From: DASYAE01 sp036501535
GTDB taxonomy: Bacteria > Actinomycetota > Actinomycetes > Streptomycetales > Catenulisporaceae
DNA length: 45,374 nt
Reading direction: 5' to 3'
Assembly (NCBI GenBank): GCA_036501535.1
Contig: DASYAE010000201.1
Location: 1-45,374 of the forward strand
Shown here piece by piece: positions 19,801-27,047 of the stretch. The notes under the pieces were generated by a model. That model was not told the DNA's origin. It worked only from the letters and a program-made list of their open reading frames with translations, and searched no databases. The first letter of the stretch is position 1; the number at the start of each line of letters is the position of its first letter. The position numbers were made by a program, and so were the translations under genes.

Positions 19801-20459
19801 CCCGGTTGGACCTCTCCGCGCTGCGGAATAAGACCCCTGACGAACTGCCGCCGCTGCTGCGCGACCTGGTCGAGAGCAGTCGACCGGCCCGGAGCAGGGC
19901 GAGCACGCCCAGGGACGGCGGTGGTGGTGGCGGTGGTTCCCAGAGCCTTGCCACGCGAGTCGCCGCGCTCCCGCCGGGCGAGGCGGAGGCGGCCGTGCTG
20001 GACTGGGTCCGCGACCAGGTCGCCATCGTGCTCGGACATTCCTCCGGCGGCGCCGTCGACTCGGACCAGCCTTTCACGCACCTCGGATTCGACTCGCTGA
20101 CCTCGGTCGAGCTCTGCAACCGGCTGGCCTCCGCGACCGGGCTGCGCCTGGCATCAACCCTCGTGTTCAGCTACCCGACGCCGCGCGAACTGGGCCAGCA
20201 CATACTCGGCCAACTGCGTCCGGAACCGGGCGCCGACTCGGCGAACCAGGCGGACCCGGCCGAGGACGCGCAGATCAGAGAGCTGCTGCGGACCGTCCCG
20301 ATCGACCGGCTGCGCAGCGCGGGCCTCCTGGAGCTGGTTCTGGCCTGCGCCGAAGGGCCGGCTGCGGCGGAGTCGGCCGCGGCCGCCGCCGAGGACGAAC
20401 TGGCGGACCTGGACTTGGAAGCACTGGTCGACCTGGCTCTGGACGAGAGGGGCAAGTGA
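13803..20459 (+). CDS. PKS extension module 2: KS-AT-DH-ER-KR-ACP, fully reducing, malonyl
   Basis: This 2218-residue module has an N-terminal docking helix, KS (Cys207), AT (Ser676 in GHSVG, HAFH near 775, malonyl type), DH (His984 and Asp1158 in HPALID, so intact), ER (about 1449-1766, with LNFRDV and the nucleotide motif AAAGGVG), KR (TGGTGGVG near 1779, catalytic Tyr near 1921) and ACP (Ser2098). It should reduce its beta-carbon to a methylene. Small deviations are NIAH instead of NIGH in the KS, and LAD instead of LDD in the KR. The KS-to-AT linker carries three copies of a five-residue repeat, and the KR-to-ACP linker has a run of glycines near 19920. The ATG at 13803 follows GGGGAGAG. 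Confidence 0.94.
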   Translation: MTNDNNADVLDYLKRTSIELIETRKRLNEVTQAAAEPIAVVGVACRYPGGVASPEALWELVLEGRDAVSGFPEDRNWDLDALYDPDPDRPGTCYTRSGAFLDDAGGFDAEFFGINPREALAADPQQRLLLEASWESLERAGIDPHTLRGSNTGVFAGLAYFGYGNHFFTPATISGYGQTGSLLSVASGRVAYSLGLEGPAISTDTACSSSLVAVHQAVQSLRQGECAMALAGGVTVVATTQVFRELSRNRGLAADGRCKAFADAADGTGFSEGVGVLVLERLSDARRNGRRIWALIRGSAINQDGASNGMTAPNGPAQQRVIRAALANSRVQAGDVDVVEAHGTGTTLGDPIEAQALLATYGKDRDPARPLWLGSLKSNIAHAQAAAGVGGMIKMIMAMRHGVMPKTLHVDRPTTHVDWSAGAVELLAEARAWPDTPGRPRRAGVSAFGISGTNAHVILEQAPDEEAAREEAAQQETAQQGTAQQGTAPGGAVGWTPWVVSARSEGALRAQAEKLRDFAAAADPGLDLADVAWSLVSSRSGFEHRAVVLGRDRDELLSALASLSDGAESVAVVRGVAGEVGSTAFMFPGQGTQWAGKARELYATFPVYAHALDEICEHLDPHLPVALKPLLLGEAPAEHLAGRTDIAQPALFALEVSAYRLLVRLCGEPDQLIGHSVGEIAAAHVSGVLDLDGATRLVAARGRVMQTVTERGAMLAVRASEQDVSALLQEYDRVGIAAVNGPDSVVVSGIRDQVLALRERLVGEGRSAKQLDVEHAFHSPLMDPILDEFAGSIGGLHAGSMAIPVVSSRSGREATVQELTSVAHWVQHIREPVRFFDAVERARAAGATVFLEVGPGSTLASITKEAFASEGVSDAVVLSSSRRDREAAEALVGSLAQLHVRGKAVQWDALIGARRQVDLPTYAFQRQRYWLDFLEGMRAPDVASAGLSAPEHPLLGAVMDHPGTDEVVFTDLWSLQTHGWLADHAVFGAVVVPATAYMDLALWVGGFVGCAGIEELSLEVPLILPDSGGVQVRIVAGAVDEAGRRSLDVYSRPGGDDRAVGGWIRHATGSLSASSALTANWADDARLLAVWPPAGANRLDIDGLYDSFADAGFDYGPAFRGLREVWKRGDDIFAQATLPMSDGGFASTEFAMHPALIDSVLHAVVVGGVIEVSGGQGWMPFSWSAVDLVGQCGPTVRVRISPAGEGVVSVVVADEHGRAVARVGALTFRPASAEQVRSVRGGHGQSLFEVEWRPVQQGKQEVERAQWAVVGAADGLASRLSTAAGASGVFHESVDDVLTGEAPRNIVLCLDDFVAADADLPAAVGSADARVLGWVQQFLTEERLAGSTLVVLTRLALDTGTGVSTGERVESLCGSSVWGLIRSAQTEHPRRFRLVDIDDDEASWVSLADALESGESQLALRGGAILAPSMTRASSAAANQIEPPAVGAHRLGIPTKGTLENLTFIPCPEVEAPLTSGQVRIAVHAAGLNFRDVTIALGLIDKTAIDAGLGSEGAGTVLEVADDVTGLSPGDRVMGIFSGSFGRVAIADHRMLMPIPTGWSYAEAASVPGVFLTAYHALFRVQNLAKGQRILIHAAAGGVGMAAVQLARHVGAEIYGTASPAKWPTLRGLGLDDDHLASSRDLAFADKFLDGSGGRGVDVVLNSLAHGFVDASLKLLPAGGGFIEMGKTDIRDPRQVAADHPGVEYEAFDLYEAGPDAIHEMFTAVMKLFADGRVRLNPISVWNIRDARRAFREMSQGRHIGKIVFELGGDFGGGTVLVTGGTGGVGSLVARHLVAERGVRSLVLASRRGMAADGAAELVSELEGAGAIVKVVECDVADRDAVADLLADMPGEYPLTAVLHAAGALADGTVESLTTESLDRVLRAKVGGAVNLHELTRERTLSAFVLFSALAGTLGSGGQANYAAANGFLDGLAAQRRASGLTAASLCWGWWEQSSGMTGDLDEADLARIRRMGIAAMPTPEALALFDSACANGRPVLVPARLDLSALRNKTPDELPPLLRDLVESSRPARSRASTPRDGGGGGGGSQSLATRVAALPPGEAEAAVLDWVRDQVAIVLGHSSGGAVDSDQPFTHLGFDSLTSVELCNRLASATGLRLASTLVFSYPTPRELGQHILGQLRPEPGADSANQADPAEDAQIRELLRTVPIDRLRSAGLLELVLACAEGPAAAESAAAAAEDELADLDLEALVDLALDERGK
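15219..15263 (+). repeat. 15-base tandem repeat inside a PKS linker
   Basis: Three consecutive copies of GCGCAGCAGGRGACG (15219-15233, 15234-15248, 15249-15263) encode repeated Gln-Gln-(Glu/Gly)-Thr-Ala in the linker after the KS of module 2. The unit keeps frame. The copies are nearly identical, which suggests recent slippage in a tolerant linker. Confidence 0.85.
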
Positions 20460-20460
20460 C

Positions 20461-23400
20461 ATGGCCAGCCGTGAGACGGGCAATCGTGAGATAGGTAGCC
20501 GTGAAGTGAACAACTCCGCTGATCGCGCCGCGGGCGGCGGCGACCGGGTCGAGCGGGCGCTGCGCATGCTGCTGGGGGAGCGCGACCGCCTCCGGCAGGA
20601 GAACGATGCCCTGAAGGCCGCTCGCACCGAGCCGGTCGCCGTGGTCGCCATGGCGTGCCGCTACCCGGGCGGCGTGTCAACGCCCGAAGGGCTCTGGGGC
20701 ATGGTCCGCGGCGGCGTGGACGCAGTGGGCGAGTTCCCGCAGGACCGCGGGTGGCGGGACGTCTACGACCCGGATCCCGATGCCCGCGGCGGCTCGTACG
20801 TGCGCCAGGCCGGGTTCCTGGCCGACGTGGCCGGCTTCGACGCAGGGTTCTTCGGCATCAGCCCGCGCGAGGCGCTGGCGATCGATCCGCAGCAGCGCCT
20901 GCTGCTGGAGACCTCGTGGGAGGCCTTCGAGCGGGCCGGCATCGTTCCCGCGGACGTGCGCGGGACCGACGTCGGCGTCTTCGCCGGGGTGAGCACGTCC
21001 GAGTACGGGTCGCGCTTCCTGGAGGCCGGCAAGCACGAGCTCGAAGGGTATCTGCTGCATGGCAGTGCCATGAGTGTCGCGTCCGGGCGGCTGTCGTACG
21101 AGCTCGGATTGACCGGGCCGGCGGTCAGCGTGGACACGGCGTGTTCGTCGTCGCTGGTGGCCATGCACCTGGCGATGCAGTCGCTGCGCTCGGGGGAGTG
21201 CTCGCTCGCGCTGGTCGGCGGGGTCTCGACGATGTCGACGCCGGCGATCTTCGTGGAGTTCTCCCGGCAGCGCGCGCTCTCGCCCGACGGCCGGTGCAAG
21301 TCCTTTGCGGAGGGAGCCGACGGGACCGGATGGGCCGAGGGCGTCGGTGTGCTGCTGCTGGAGCGGCTGTCCGACGCCCGGCGCAACGGGCACCCGGTGC
21401 TGGCCGTCGTGCGCGGCTCCGCGGTGAATCAGGACGGCGCCAGCAATGGCCTGACAGCGCCGAGCGGCCTAGCTCAGGAGAAGGTGATCCGACAGGCGCT
21501 GGCGAACGCCGGGGTCGCGCCGCGCGAGGTGGACGCGGTCGAGGCGCACGGCACCGGAACCGTGTTGGGGGACCCCATCGAGGCGCAGGCGCTGCTGGCC
21601 ACCTACGGTCGGGACCGAGCCGAGGGCAGGCCGCTGTGGCTGGGATCGATGAAGTCGAACATCGGTCACGCGCAGGCCGCCGCCGGGGTCGCCGGGGTGA
21701 TCAAGATGGTGATGGCCATGCGCCACGGATACCTGCCGAAGACCTTGCACGTGGACACGCCCTCACGGCACGTGGACTGGTCCTCCGGCGCGGTCGAGCT
21801 GCTGGTGGAAGGTCGCGAGTGGACCCGGGCGTATGATGGGCCGCGGCGGGCCGGGGTGTCATCGTTCGGGGTCAGCGGGACCAACGCGCACGTGATCCTG
21901 GAAGAGGAGACGCCGCCGGAGCAGGCTGACGAGCGCGCCGCGGGCTCGGTCCTCGGCGGGCTGGTGCCGTGGGTGGTCTCGGGCAAGACCGCGGCGGCCG
22001 TGCAGCGGCAGGCTGACAAGCTGCGCGATTTCCTGGTGACCGAACCGGATGCGGATATCGCAGACGTCGGATGGTCGCTGGTCTCGAGCCGGTCAGCGTT
22101 CGAGCATCGTGCGGTGGTGCTGGGGCGGGACCGGGACGAGTTGGCGGGCGCGCTGGCGTCATTGAGCGATGGTGCGGAGGCCGCCGGGGTCGTGCGCGGT
22201 GTGGCCGGGGGGCTCGGCGGTGTGGTGTTCATGTTCCCGGGGCAGGGCTCGCAGTGGGTCGGCATGGGCCGGGAGCTGTACGACGCCTTCCCGGCCTTCG
22301 CGCAGTCCCTCGACCAGTGCGCGGCCGCGCTGGCCGAGTGGGTCGACTGGTCGCTGCTCGACGTGCTGCGCGGCGTCGAGGATGCGCCGTCGCTGGACCG
22401 GGTGGACGTGGTTCAGCCCGCGCTGTTCGCGGTGATGGTGTCCCTGGCCCGACTCTGGCAGTCGTGGGGCGTGCAGCCGGCCGCGGTGATCGGGCACAGT
22501 CAGGGCGAGATAGCCGCCGCCTGCGTATGCGGCGCGCTCTCGCTCAGGGACGCCGCCAAGGTCGTGGCGCTGCGCAGCAGGGCTCTGGTGAACATCGTCG
22601 GCCAGGGCGGCATGGCGTCGATCGCAGAGTCCGAGGACGTCGTGGCGGCGCGCCTCGCCCCGTGGAGCGACCGGGTGAGCATTGCGGTCGTCAACGGACC
22701 CCGCTCAGTGGTGGTGTCCGGGGAGCCGGACGCGCTCGACGAACTCGTCGAGAAGATGAAGGCTGAGGGCGTCCAGGCCCGGCGGATACCGGTGGACTAC
22801 GCCTCCCATTCGGCGCAGGTGGCCCGGGTTCGCGACGAGGTGATCGGATCGCTGGCGGGGCTGGCCCCGAAGACCTCGGCGCTGCCCTTCTACTCGACCC
22901 TGGCCGGTGAGATCGTCGACACCGCGGGGCTGAACGGCCGCTACTGGTACGACAACCTGCGCGAGCGGGTGCTCTTCGAATCCTGCGTCCGGCGGCTGGC
23001 CGGGGACGGATTCCGGGTGTTCATGGAGATGAGCCCGCACCCCGTGCTGAGCGTCCCGGTGCAGGAGATCGTCGAGGAGTTGGCCGACGCGGTGGTCCTG
23101 GCCTCGTCGCGGCGGGACCGCGGCGAAGTGGAGTCCGTGGTCGGCTCGCTGGCCCAGCTGCACGTCCGGGGCGGGTCGGTGGACTGGGGCGCGCTGTTCG
23201 GAACGCGCCGGCGGGTGGACCTTCCGACGTACGCGTTCCAGCGGCAGCGGTACTGGTTGAACTCTGCGCAGGTGGCGGCTGCGGCCGAGGTGCCGGCGGC
23301 GGAGCTGCCCGCGGTCGACGACCAGCCCGCCCTGTGGGACACGCTCTCGACCCTCCCCGATGACGAGGCCGAAGCGGTCGCGCTGGCGCAGGTCCTTGCG

Positions 23401-23622
23401 ACGGTCGCCGCAGTGCTCGGACACGCCGCCGGCGAGGCCGTCGATCCGGACCAGGAGTTCCGGGTGCTCGGCTTCGACTCGCTGCTCTCGGTGGAGCTGA
23501 GCAAGCGCCTGGCCGCGGCGAGCGGCCTCCAGCTGCGGGCGAATCTGGCGCTGCGGTTCCCGACCGCGCGCCTGGTCGCCGGGCAGATCAAGACTCTGAT
23601 CGCCGACCGCGACCGCCGGTGA
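20461..23622 (+). CDS. PKS extension module 3: KS-AT-ACP, no reduction, methylmalonyl
   Basis: This 1053-residue protein has an N-terminal coiled docking helix, KS (Cys228 in DTACSSS), AT (Ser680 in GHSQG; YASH with His783, methylmalonyl type) and ACP (GFDSL, Ser1007). There is no KR, DH or ER, so the beta-ketone made in this round is kept and an alpha-methyl is added. It starts one base after the stop of module 2. It ends soon after the ACP without an acidic docking tail, which fits a hand-over to the NRPS protein that follows. In the predicted chain this module supplies C1 and C2 and leaves the ketone at C3. Confidence 0.93.
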   Translation: MASRETGNREIGSREVNNSADRAAGGGDRVERALRMLLGERDRLRQENDALKAARTEPVAVVAMACRYPGGVSTPEGLWGMVRGGVDAVGEFPQDRGWRDVYDPDPDARGGSYVRQAGFLADVAGFDAGFFGISPREALAIDPQQRLLLETSWEAFERAGIVPADVRGTDVGVFAGVSTSEYGSRFLEAGKHELEGYLLHGSAMSVASGRLSYELGLTGPAVSVDTACSSSLVAMHLAMQSLRSGECSLALVGGVSTMSTPAIFVEFSRQRALSPDGRCKSFAEGADGTGWAEGVGVLLLERLSDARRNGHPVLAVVRGSAVNQDGASNGLTAPSGLAQEKVIRQALANAGVAPREVDAVEAHGTGTVLGDPIEAQALLATYGRDRAEGRPLWLGSMKSNIGHAQAAAGVAGVIKMVMAMRHGYLPKTLHVDTPSRHVDWSSGAVELLVEGREWTRAYDGPRRAGVSSFGVSGTNAHVILEEETPPEQADERAAGSVLGGLVPWVVSGKTAAAVQRQADKLRDFLVTEPDADIADVGWSLVSSRSAFEHRAVVLGRDRDELAGALASLSDGAEAAGVVRGVAGGLGGVVFMFPGQGSQWVGMGRELYDAFPAFAQSLDQCAAALAEWVDWSLLDVLRGVEDAPSLDRVDVVQPALFAVMVSLARLWQSWGVQPAAVIGHSQGEIAAACVCGALSLRDAAKVVALRSRALVNIVGQGGMASIAESEDVVAARLAPWSDRVSIAVVNGPRSVVVSGEPDALDELVEKMKAEGVQARRIPVDYASHSAQVARVRDEVIGSLAGLAPKTSALPFYSTLAGEIVDTAGLNGRYWYDNLRERVLFESCVRRLAGDGFRVFMEMSPHPVLSVPVQEIVEELADAVVLASSRRDRGEVESVVGSLAQLHVRGGSVDWGALFGTRRRVDLPTYAFQRQRYWLNSAQVAAAAEVPAAELPAVDDQPALWDTLSTLPDDEAEAVALAQVLATVAAVLGHAAGEAVDPDQEFRVLGFDSLLSVELSKRLAAASGLQLRANLALRFPTARLVAGQIKTLIADRDRR

Positions 23623-23699
23623 TCCCCTCGTCCCGTGGGCGCCGTAGCGCGCTGCGCTCGTCGTTCGGCCTGGCCTGTTTGCTGAGGAGATGAATCCGT

Positions 23700-26600
23700 A
23701 TGCGTTCATTCGGTGCGTCGGCTGCGCACAAAGGGTTGTGGCGGGCGCAGAAGATGTCTCCCGACACGCTGAACCACGCGCTGTTCATGTGGGACGTGGA
23801 CGGCGAGCTGGACGCGGCGGTCATGGAGGCCGCGTTCCGGCACGTGCTGGGCGAGGCGGAGGTGCTGCGCGTCACCTTTGTCGAGGACGGCGGCGCGCTG
23901 CGGCAGGTGCCGCGGGACCTGGCCGACTGGCAGCCGTTCTTCCTGGACCTCAGCGCCGAGGCCGATCCGGAGCAGGCGGCCCGCGAGGCGTTGGCCGGCG
24001 TGGTGGGGCAGCCGTTCGACCTGGAGCGTGATCTGCTGGTCCGGCTCGGCGTGGTCAGGCTCGGGTCGGCCCGCTCGCTCGTGGTGATCGCCTACCACCA
24101 CCTCGTCTCGGACGGGTTCGGCGCGGGCGGCCTGTTCTCGCGCCGGCTCGCCGAGGTGTACACGGCGCTGGCGCAGGGCTCTGCGGTACCGGAGCCGGAG
24201 CATCCGTGGGACGTCGAGTCGTTCGCGGCCGAGGCGGCGCAGTATCAGGACTCGCCGAAGTTCGCCGAGGACACCGAGTTCTGGCGCGGCTACCTGGCCG
24301 ATGCGCCCGAGCCCGCGCAGGTTCCGCGCATCGCCCTGTCCGACACGGCGCGCGCCGCGCTCGACGAGCGCATTGGCGGCGCCGACCGCTGGTCGCAGCT
24401 CTCTGACGCGATCGGCATGGTCAGCCGGACGCTGCCCGTCCCGCGCGCGGAGGCGGACGCGTGGACCGAGGCCGCGAAGTCCATGGGCGTCTGGATGTCG
24501 TCGCTGCTGGCCGCCGCCGCGGCGGTGTACTTCCGGCACCGCTGCGACCGCCCGGAGTTCCTGTTCTCGCTGGCCGTGGGCAACCGGGTCGGGGTGGTTG
24601 CCAAGACGCCGGGCCTCGCGGTGAACGTGGTGCCGGTGCGGGCGGAGGTCCCGCTCGGCGCGACCTTCGCCGAGGTCGCCGACGCGGTGATCGATCAGAC
24701 GTATGAGATCTTCGGCCACACCGCCTGCCACCTCTCGGACATCCAGCGGGTGAGCGGAACCGGCCTGAGCGGCCGCGGCAGTTTCGGCGCCGTGATCAAC
24801 GTCGTCGAGTTCGTGGAGCGGATGCACTTCGCCGGCTGTCCGGCGCGCTACGTCGGCGCGACGACAGGGGCCTTCGACGAGCTGTCGATCGGCGTCTACA
24901 CCGACGGCACCGCCGAGGGCGAGCTGTTCCTCCGGCTCGACGCCCCGGCGAGCCTGTACTCGAGCGCGGAGCTGCGCTTTATCGGCGCGGAACTGCTCGA
25001 GTTCATCCGGGCCATGCTGGCCGCAGGCGGCGAGCTGCCGATCGGCGCGCTGGACGTGGTGCGCGGCGTCGAGCGGGACCTGGTGCTGACCGCGCCGAAC
25101 GACACTGACCTGCCGCTGCTGGAGCTGACGGTCGCGGACCTGTTGGCGCGCCAGGTGGAGCAGACTCCTGAGGCCGTGGCGCTGGTAGTGGCCGGGGCCG
25201 GAGGATTGGACGCGGCGGTCTCGTACCGGGAGCTGGACGAGCGGTCGGGCCGCGTTGCCAGGGCTCTGCGGCGCCGCGGCGTCGGACCCGAGACGGTCGT
25301 CGCGGTGGCGATGCCGCGGTCGGTGGACCTGGCCGTCGCGCTGGTGGGCGTGGTGAAGGCGGGTGGAGCCTACCTGCCGATCGACCCGGCGTCCCCGGCG
25401 GAGCGGATCAAGGCGGTGCTCAGCGATTCCTCGGCGCGCGCAGTGCTGGCTGATGCGATGAGTGCTGAGGGACTCCCTGGCGATCTGGATGTGCCGGTAG
25501 TGCTGTTCGACGAGGACGACGAGAGTTCACAGGAGGTTCCGGTCTCGGCTCATCGAGACGGCCTGCCGGCTGTGATGTACGGTCCTGAGTTGGCCGGTGC
25601 AGTCGCCGGGGTTGCCGTGACGCACCGCAACATGCAGCGGTTCGTCATGGACCGCCACTGGAAAGCAGGCGGCGACAGCGCTGTGCTGTGGCATTCGCCG
25701 CATACCTCTGACGCGCTCGCTCTCGAGTTGTGGATGCCGCTGCTGAACGGCGGCCGGGTGGTCGTGGCCCCGCCGGGGGAGTTGGACGTCAATGTACTGA
25801 CCGAGACTGTGCTGAGTGAGGTGGCGGCGGGCCGGATCTCCACGGTGTGGCTGCCTGCGGCCCTGTTCTCGGCGATCGCGTCCGAGCGTCCCGAGTGCGT
25901 CGCCGGGCTGCGCGAGGTGTGGACCGGTGGTGACCGGGTGTCCGCGGCCGCCGTCGCGCGGGTGCGCGCGGCCTGTCCCGAGCTGACGGTCGTCACCGGC
26001 TACGGTCCGACCGAGACGACGGTGTTCGCAGCCTGTCACCGCATGGTGCCGGGCGAACCGGCGCACCACGCAGGCGCCGTCGTCGGCCTCCCGATGGACA
26101 ACACAGCCCTCTACGTTCTCGGGCCAGGGCTCGCGCCGGTCCCGGCTGGGGTGGCCGGAGAGCTGTACGTGGCCGGGCAAGGCGTGACGCGTGGCTATTC
26201 CGGGCAGCCCGGGAGGACTGCGCAGCGGTTCGTGCCCTGTCCGTTCGGTCCGGTCGGCGGTCTGATGTTCCGGACCGGAGACCGGGTGCGGTGGGGTGCC
26301 GATGGCCGGCTCGAGTACGTGAGCCGGGCTGATGCCCAGGCGCAGATACGCGGTGTCCAGGTCGAGCTGGCCGAGGTCGAGGAGACGCTGTCCGAGCACG
26401 CCGGGCTGGCGCAGTCGGTGGTGGTCGGCCGGACGGACGACTCCGGGCAGCAGCGGCTGGTGGCTTACGTGGTCCCGGCGGGCGGCCGGGACGCCGAGGG
26501 TGCCGGTGTCGGTGCCTTGGCCGAGGAGCTTCGCCAGTTCGCCGCGGGGCGGCTGCCGGAGGTCATGGTGCCGTCGGTTTTCGTCGTGCTGGACCGCCTT

Positions 26601-26957
26601 CCGGTCACGGCCGACGGGAGGGTGGACCGGGCGTCGCTGCCGGAGCCGGAGTTCGACGACGGCCGGTATCGGGCGCCGCGCAACCGCACCGAGCGGGTGC
26701 TGGCCGAGGCGTTCGCCGACGTGCTCGAGCTGGACCGGCGGGTGGGCGTCGACGAGGACTTCTTCGACCTCGGCGGCAACTCGCTGCGGGCGATCAGGCT
26801 GGTCGGCCTCATCCGGGCCGAGCTGAGCCTCGAGGTCTCCATCCGCAAGCTGTTCGCGGCGCGCACCATCATGGGCCTGTCGGCCATGTCCGAGGACCTC
26901 ACCAAGTCGAGCCGGCCGTCCCTGCGCAAGCGGACGAGGGACGGCGAGGTCCTCTGA
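23700..26957 (+). CDS. NRPS module C-A(degenerate)-PCP
   Basis: This 1085-residue protein has a condensation domain with intact HHxxxDG (His133, His134, Asp138), an adenylation-like domain (about 480-990) and a PCP (FDLGGNSLRA, Ser1028). It has no thioesterase, epimerase or methyltransferase. The A3 phosphate-binding loop, normally TSGTTGxPKG, reads GPELAGAVAG after Tyr627, and the A10 lysine is Arg974 (ADGRVDR). Other core motifs (GYGPTETT, FRTGD) remain. My reading of the pocket code is D-A-L-W-W-G-V-F, an aliphatic-looking set, but the domain probably cannot adenylate. The C domain would join the polyketide acyl chain to an amino acid on this PCP, which would need loading in trans. GAGGAG lies ten bases before the ATG. 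Confidence 0.93.
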   Translation: MRSFGASAAHKGLWRAQKMSPDTLNHALFMWDVDGELDAAVMEAAFRHVLGEAEVLRVTFVEDGGALRQVPRDLADWQPFFLDLSAEADPEQAAREALAGVVGQPFDLERDLLVRLGVVRLGSARSLVVIAYHHLVSDGFGAGGLFSRRLAEVYTALAQGSAVPEPEHPWDVESFAAEAAQYQDSPKFAEDTEFWRGYLADAPEPAQVPRIALSDTARAALDERIGGADRWSQLSDAIGMVSRTLPVPRAEADAWTEAAKSMGVWMSSLLAAAAAVYFRHRCDRPEFLFSLAVGNRVGVVAKTPGLAVNVVPVRAEVPLGATFAEVADAVIDQTYEIFGHTACHLSDIQRVSGTGLSGRGSFGAVINVVEFVERMHFAGCPARYVGATTGAFDELSIGVYTDGTAEGELFLRLDAPASLYSSAELRFIGAELLEFIRAMLAAGGELPIGALDVVRGVERDLVLTAPNDTDLPLLELTVADLLARQVEQTPEAVALVVAGAGGLDAAVSYRELDERSGRVARALRRRGVGPETVVAVAMPRSVDLAVALVGVVKAGGAYLPIDPASPAERIKAVLSDSSARAVLADAMSAEGLPGDLDVPVVLFDEDDESSQEVPVSAHRDGLPAVMYGPELAGAVAGVAVTHRNMQRFVMDRHWKAGGDSAVLWHSPHTSDALALELWMPLLNGGRVVVAPPGELDVNVLTETVLSEVAAGRISTVWLPAALFSAIASERPECVAGLREVWTGGDRVSAAAVARVRAACPELTVVTGYGPTETTVFAACHRMVPGEPAHHAGAVVGLPMDNTALYVLGPGLAPVPAGVAGELYVAGQGVTRGYSGQPGRTAQRFVPCPFGPVGGLMFRTGDRVRWGADGRLEYVSRADAQAQIRGVQVELAEVEETLSEHAGLAQSVVVGRTDDSGQQRLVAYVVPAGGRDAEGAGVGALAEELRQFAAGRLPEVMVPSVFVVLDRLPVTADGRVDRASLPEPEFDDGRYRAPRNRTERVLAEAFADVLELDRRVGVDEDFFDLGGNSLRAIRLVGLIRAELSLEVSIRKLFAARTIMGLSAMSEDLTKSSRPSLRKRTRDGEVL

Positions 26958-27047
26958 CCGTCGCGGGTCGCCCGTCGCCCATCATCGTCCATTTCCTCCG
27001 CGGTGCGGGCAGCGCATCGCACATCCAGGCCAGCGGGAGAGTTCTCG

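Noticed and set aside
17925..20081. A 718-residue open frame antisense to PKS module 2
   Set aside because: Composition is Arg/Gly/Pro/His-rich without domains, and it mirrors the strong codon bias of the real PKS gene on the other strand.
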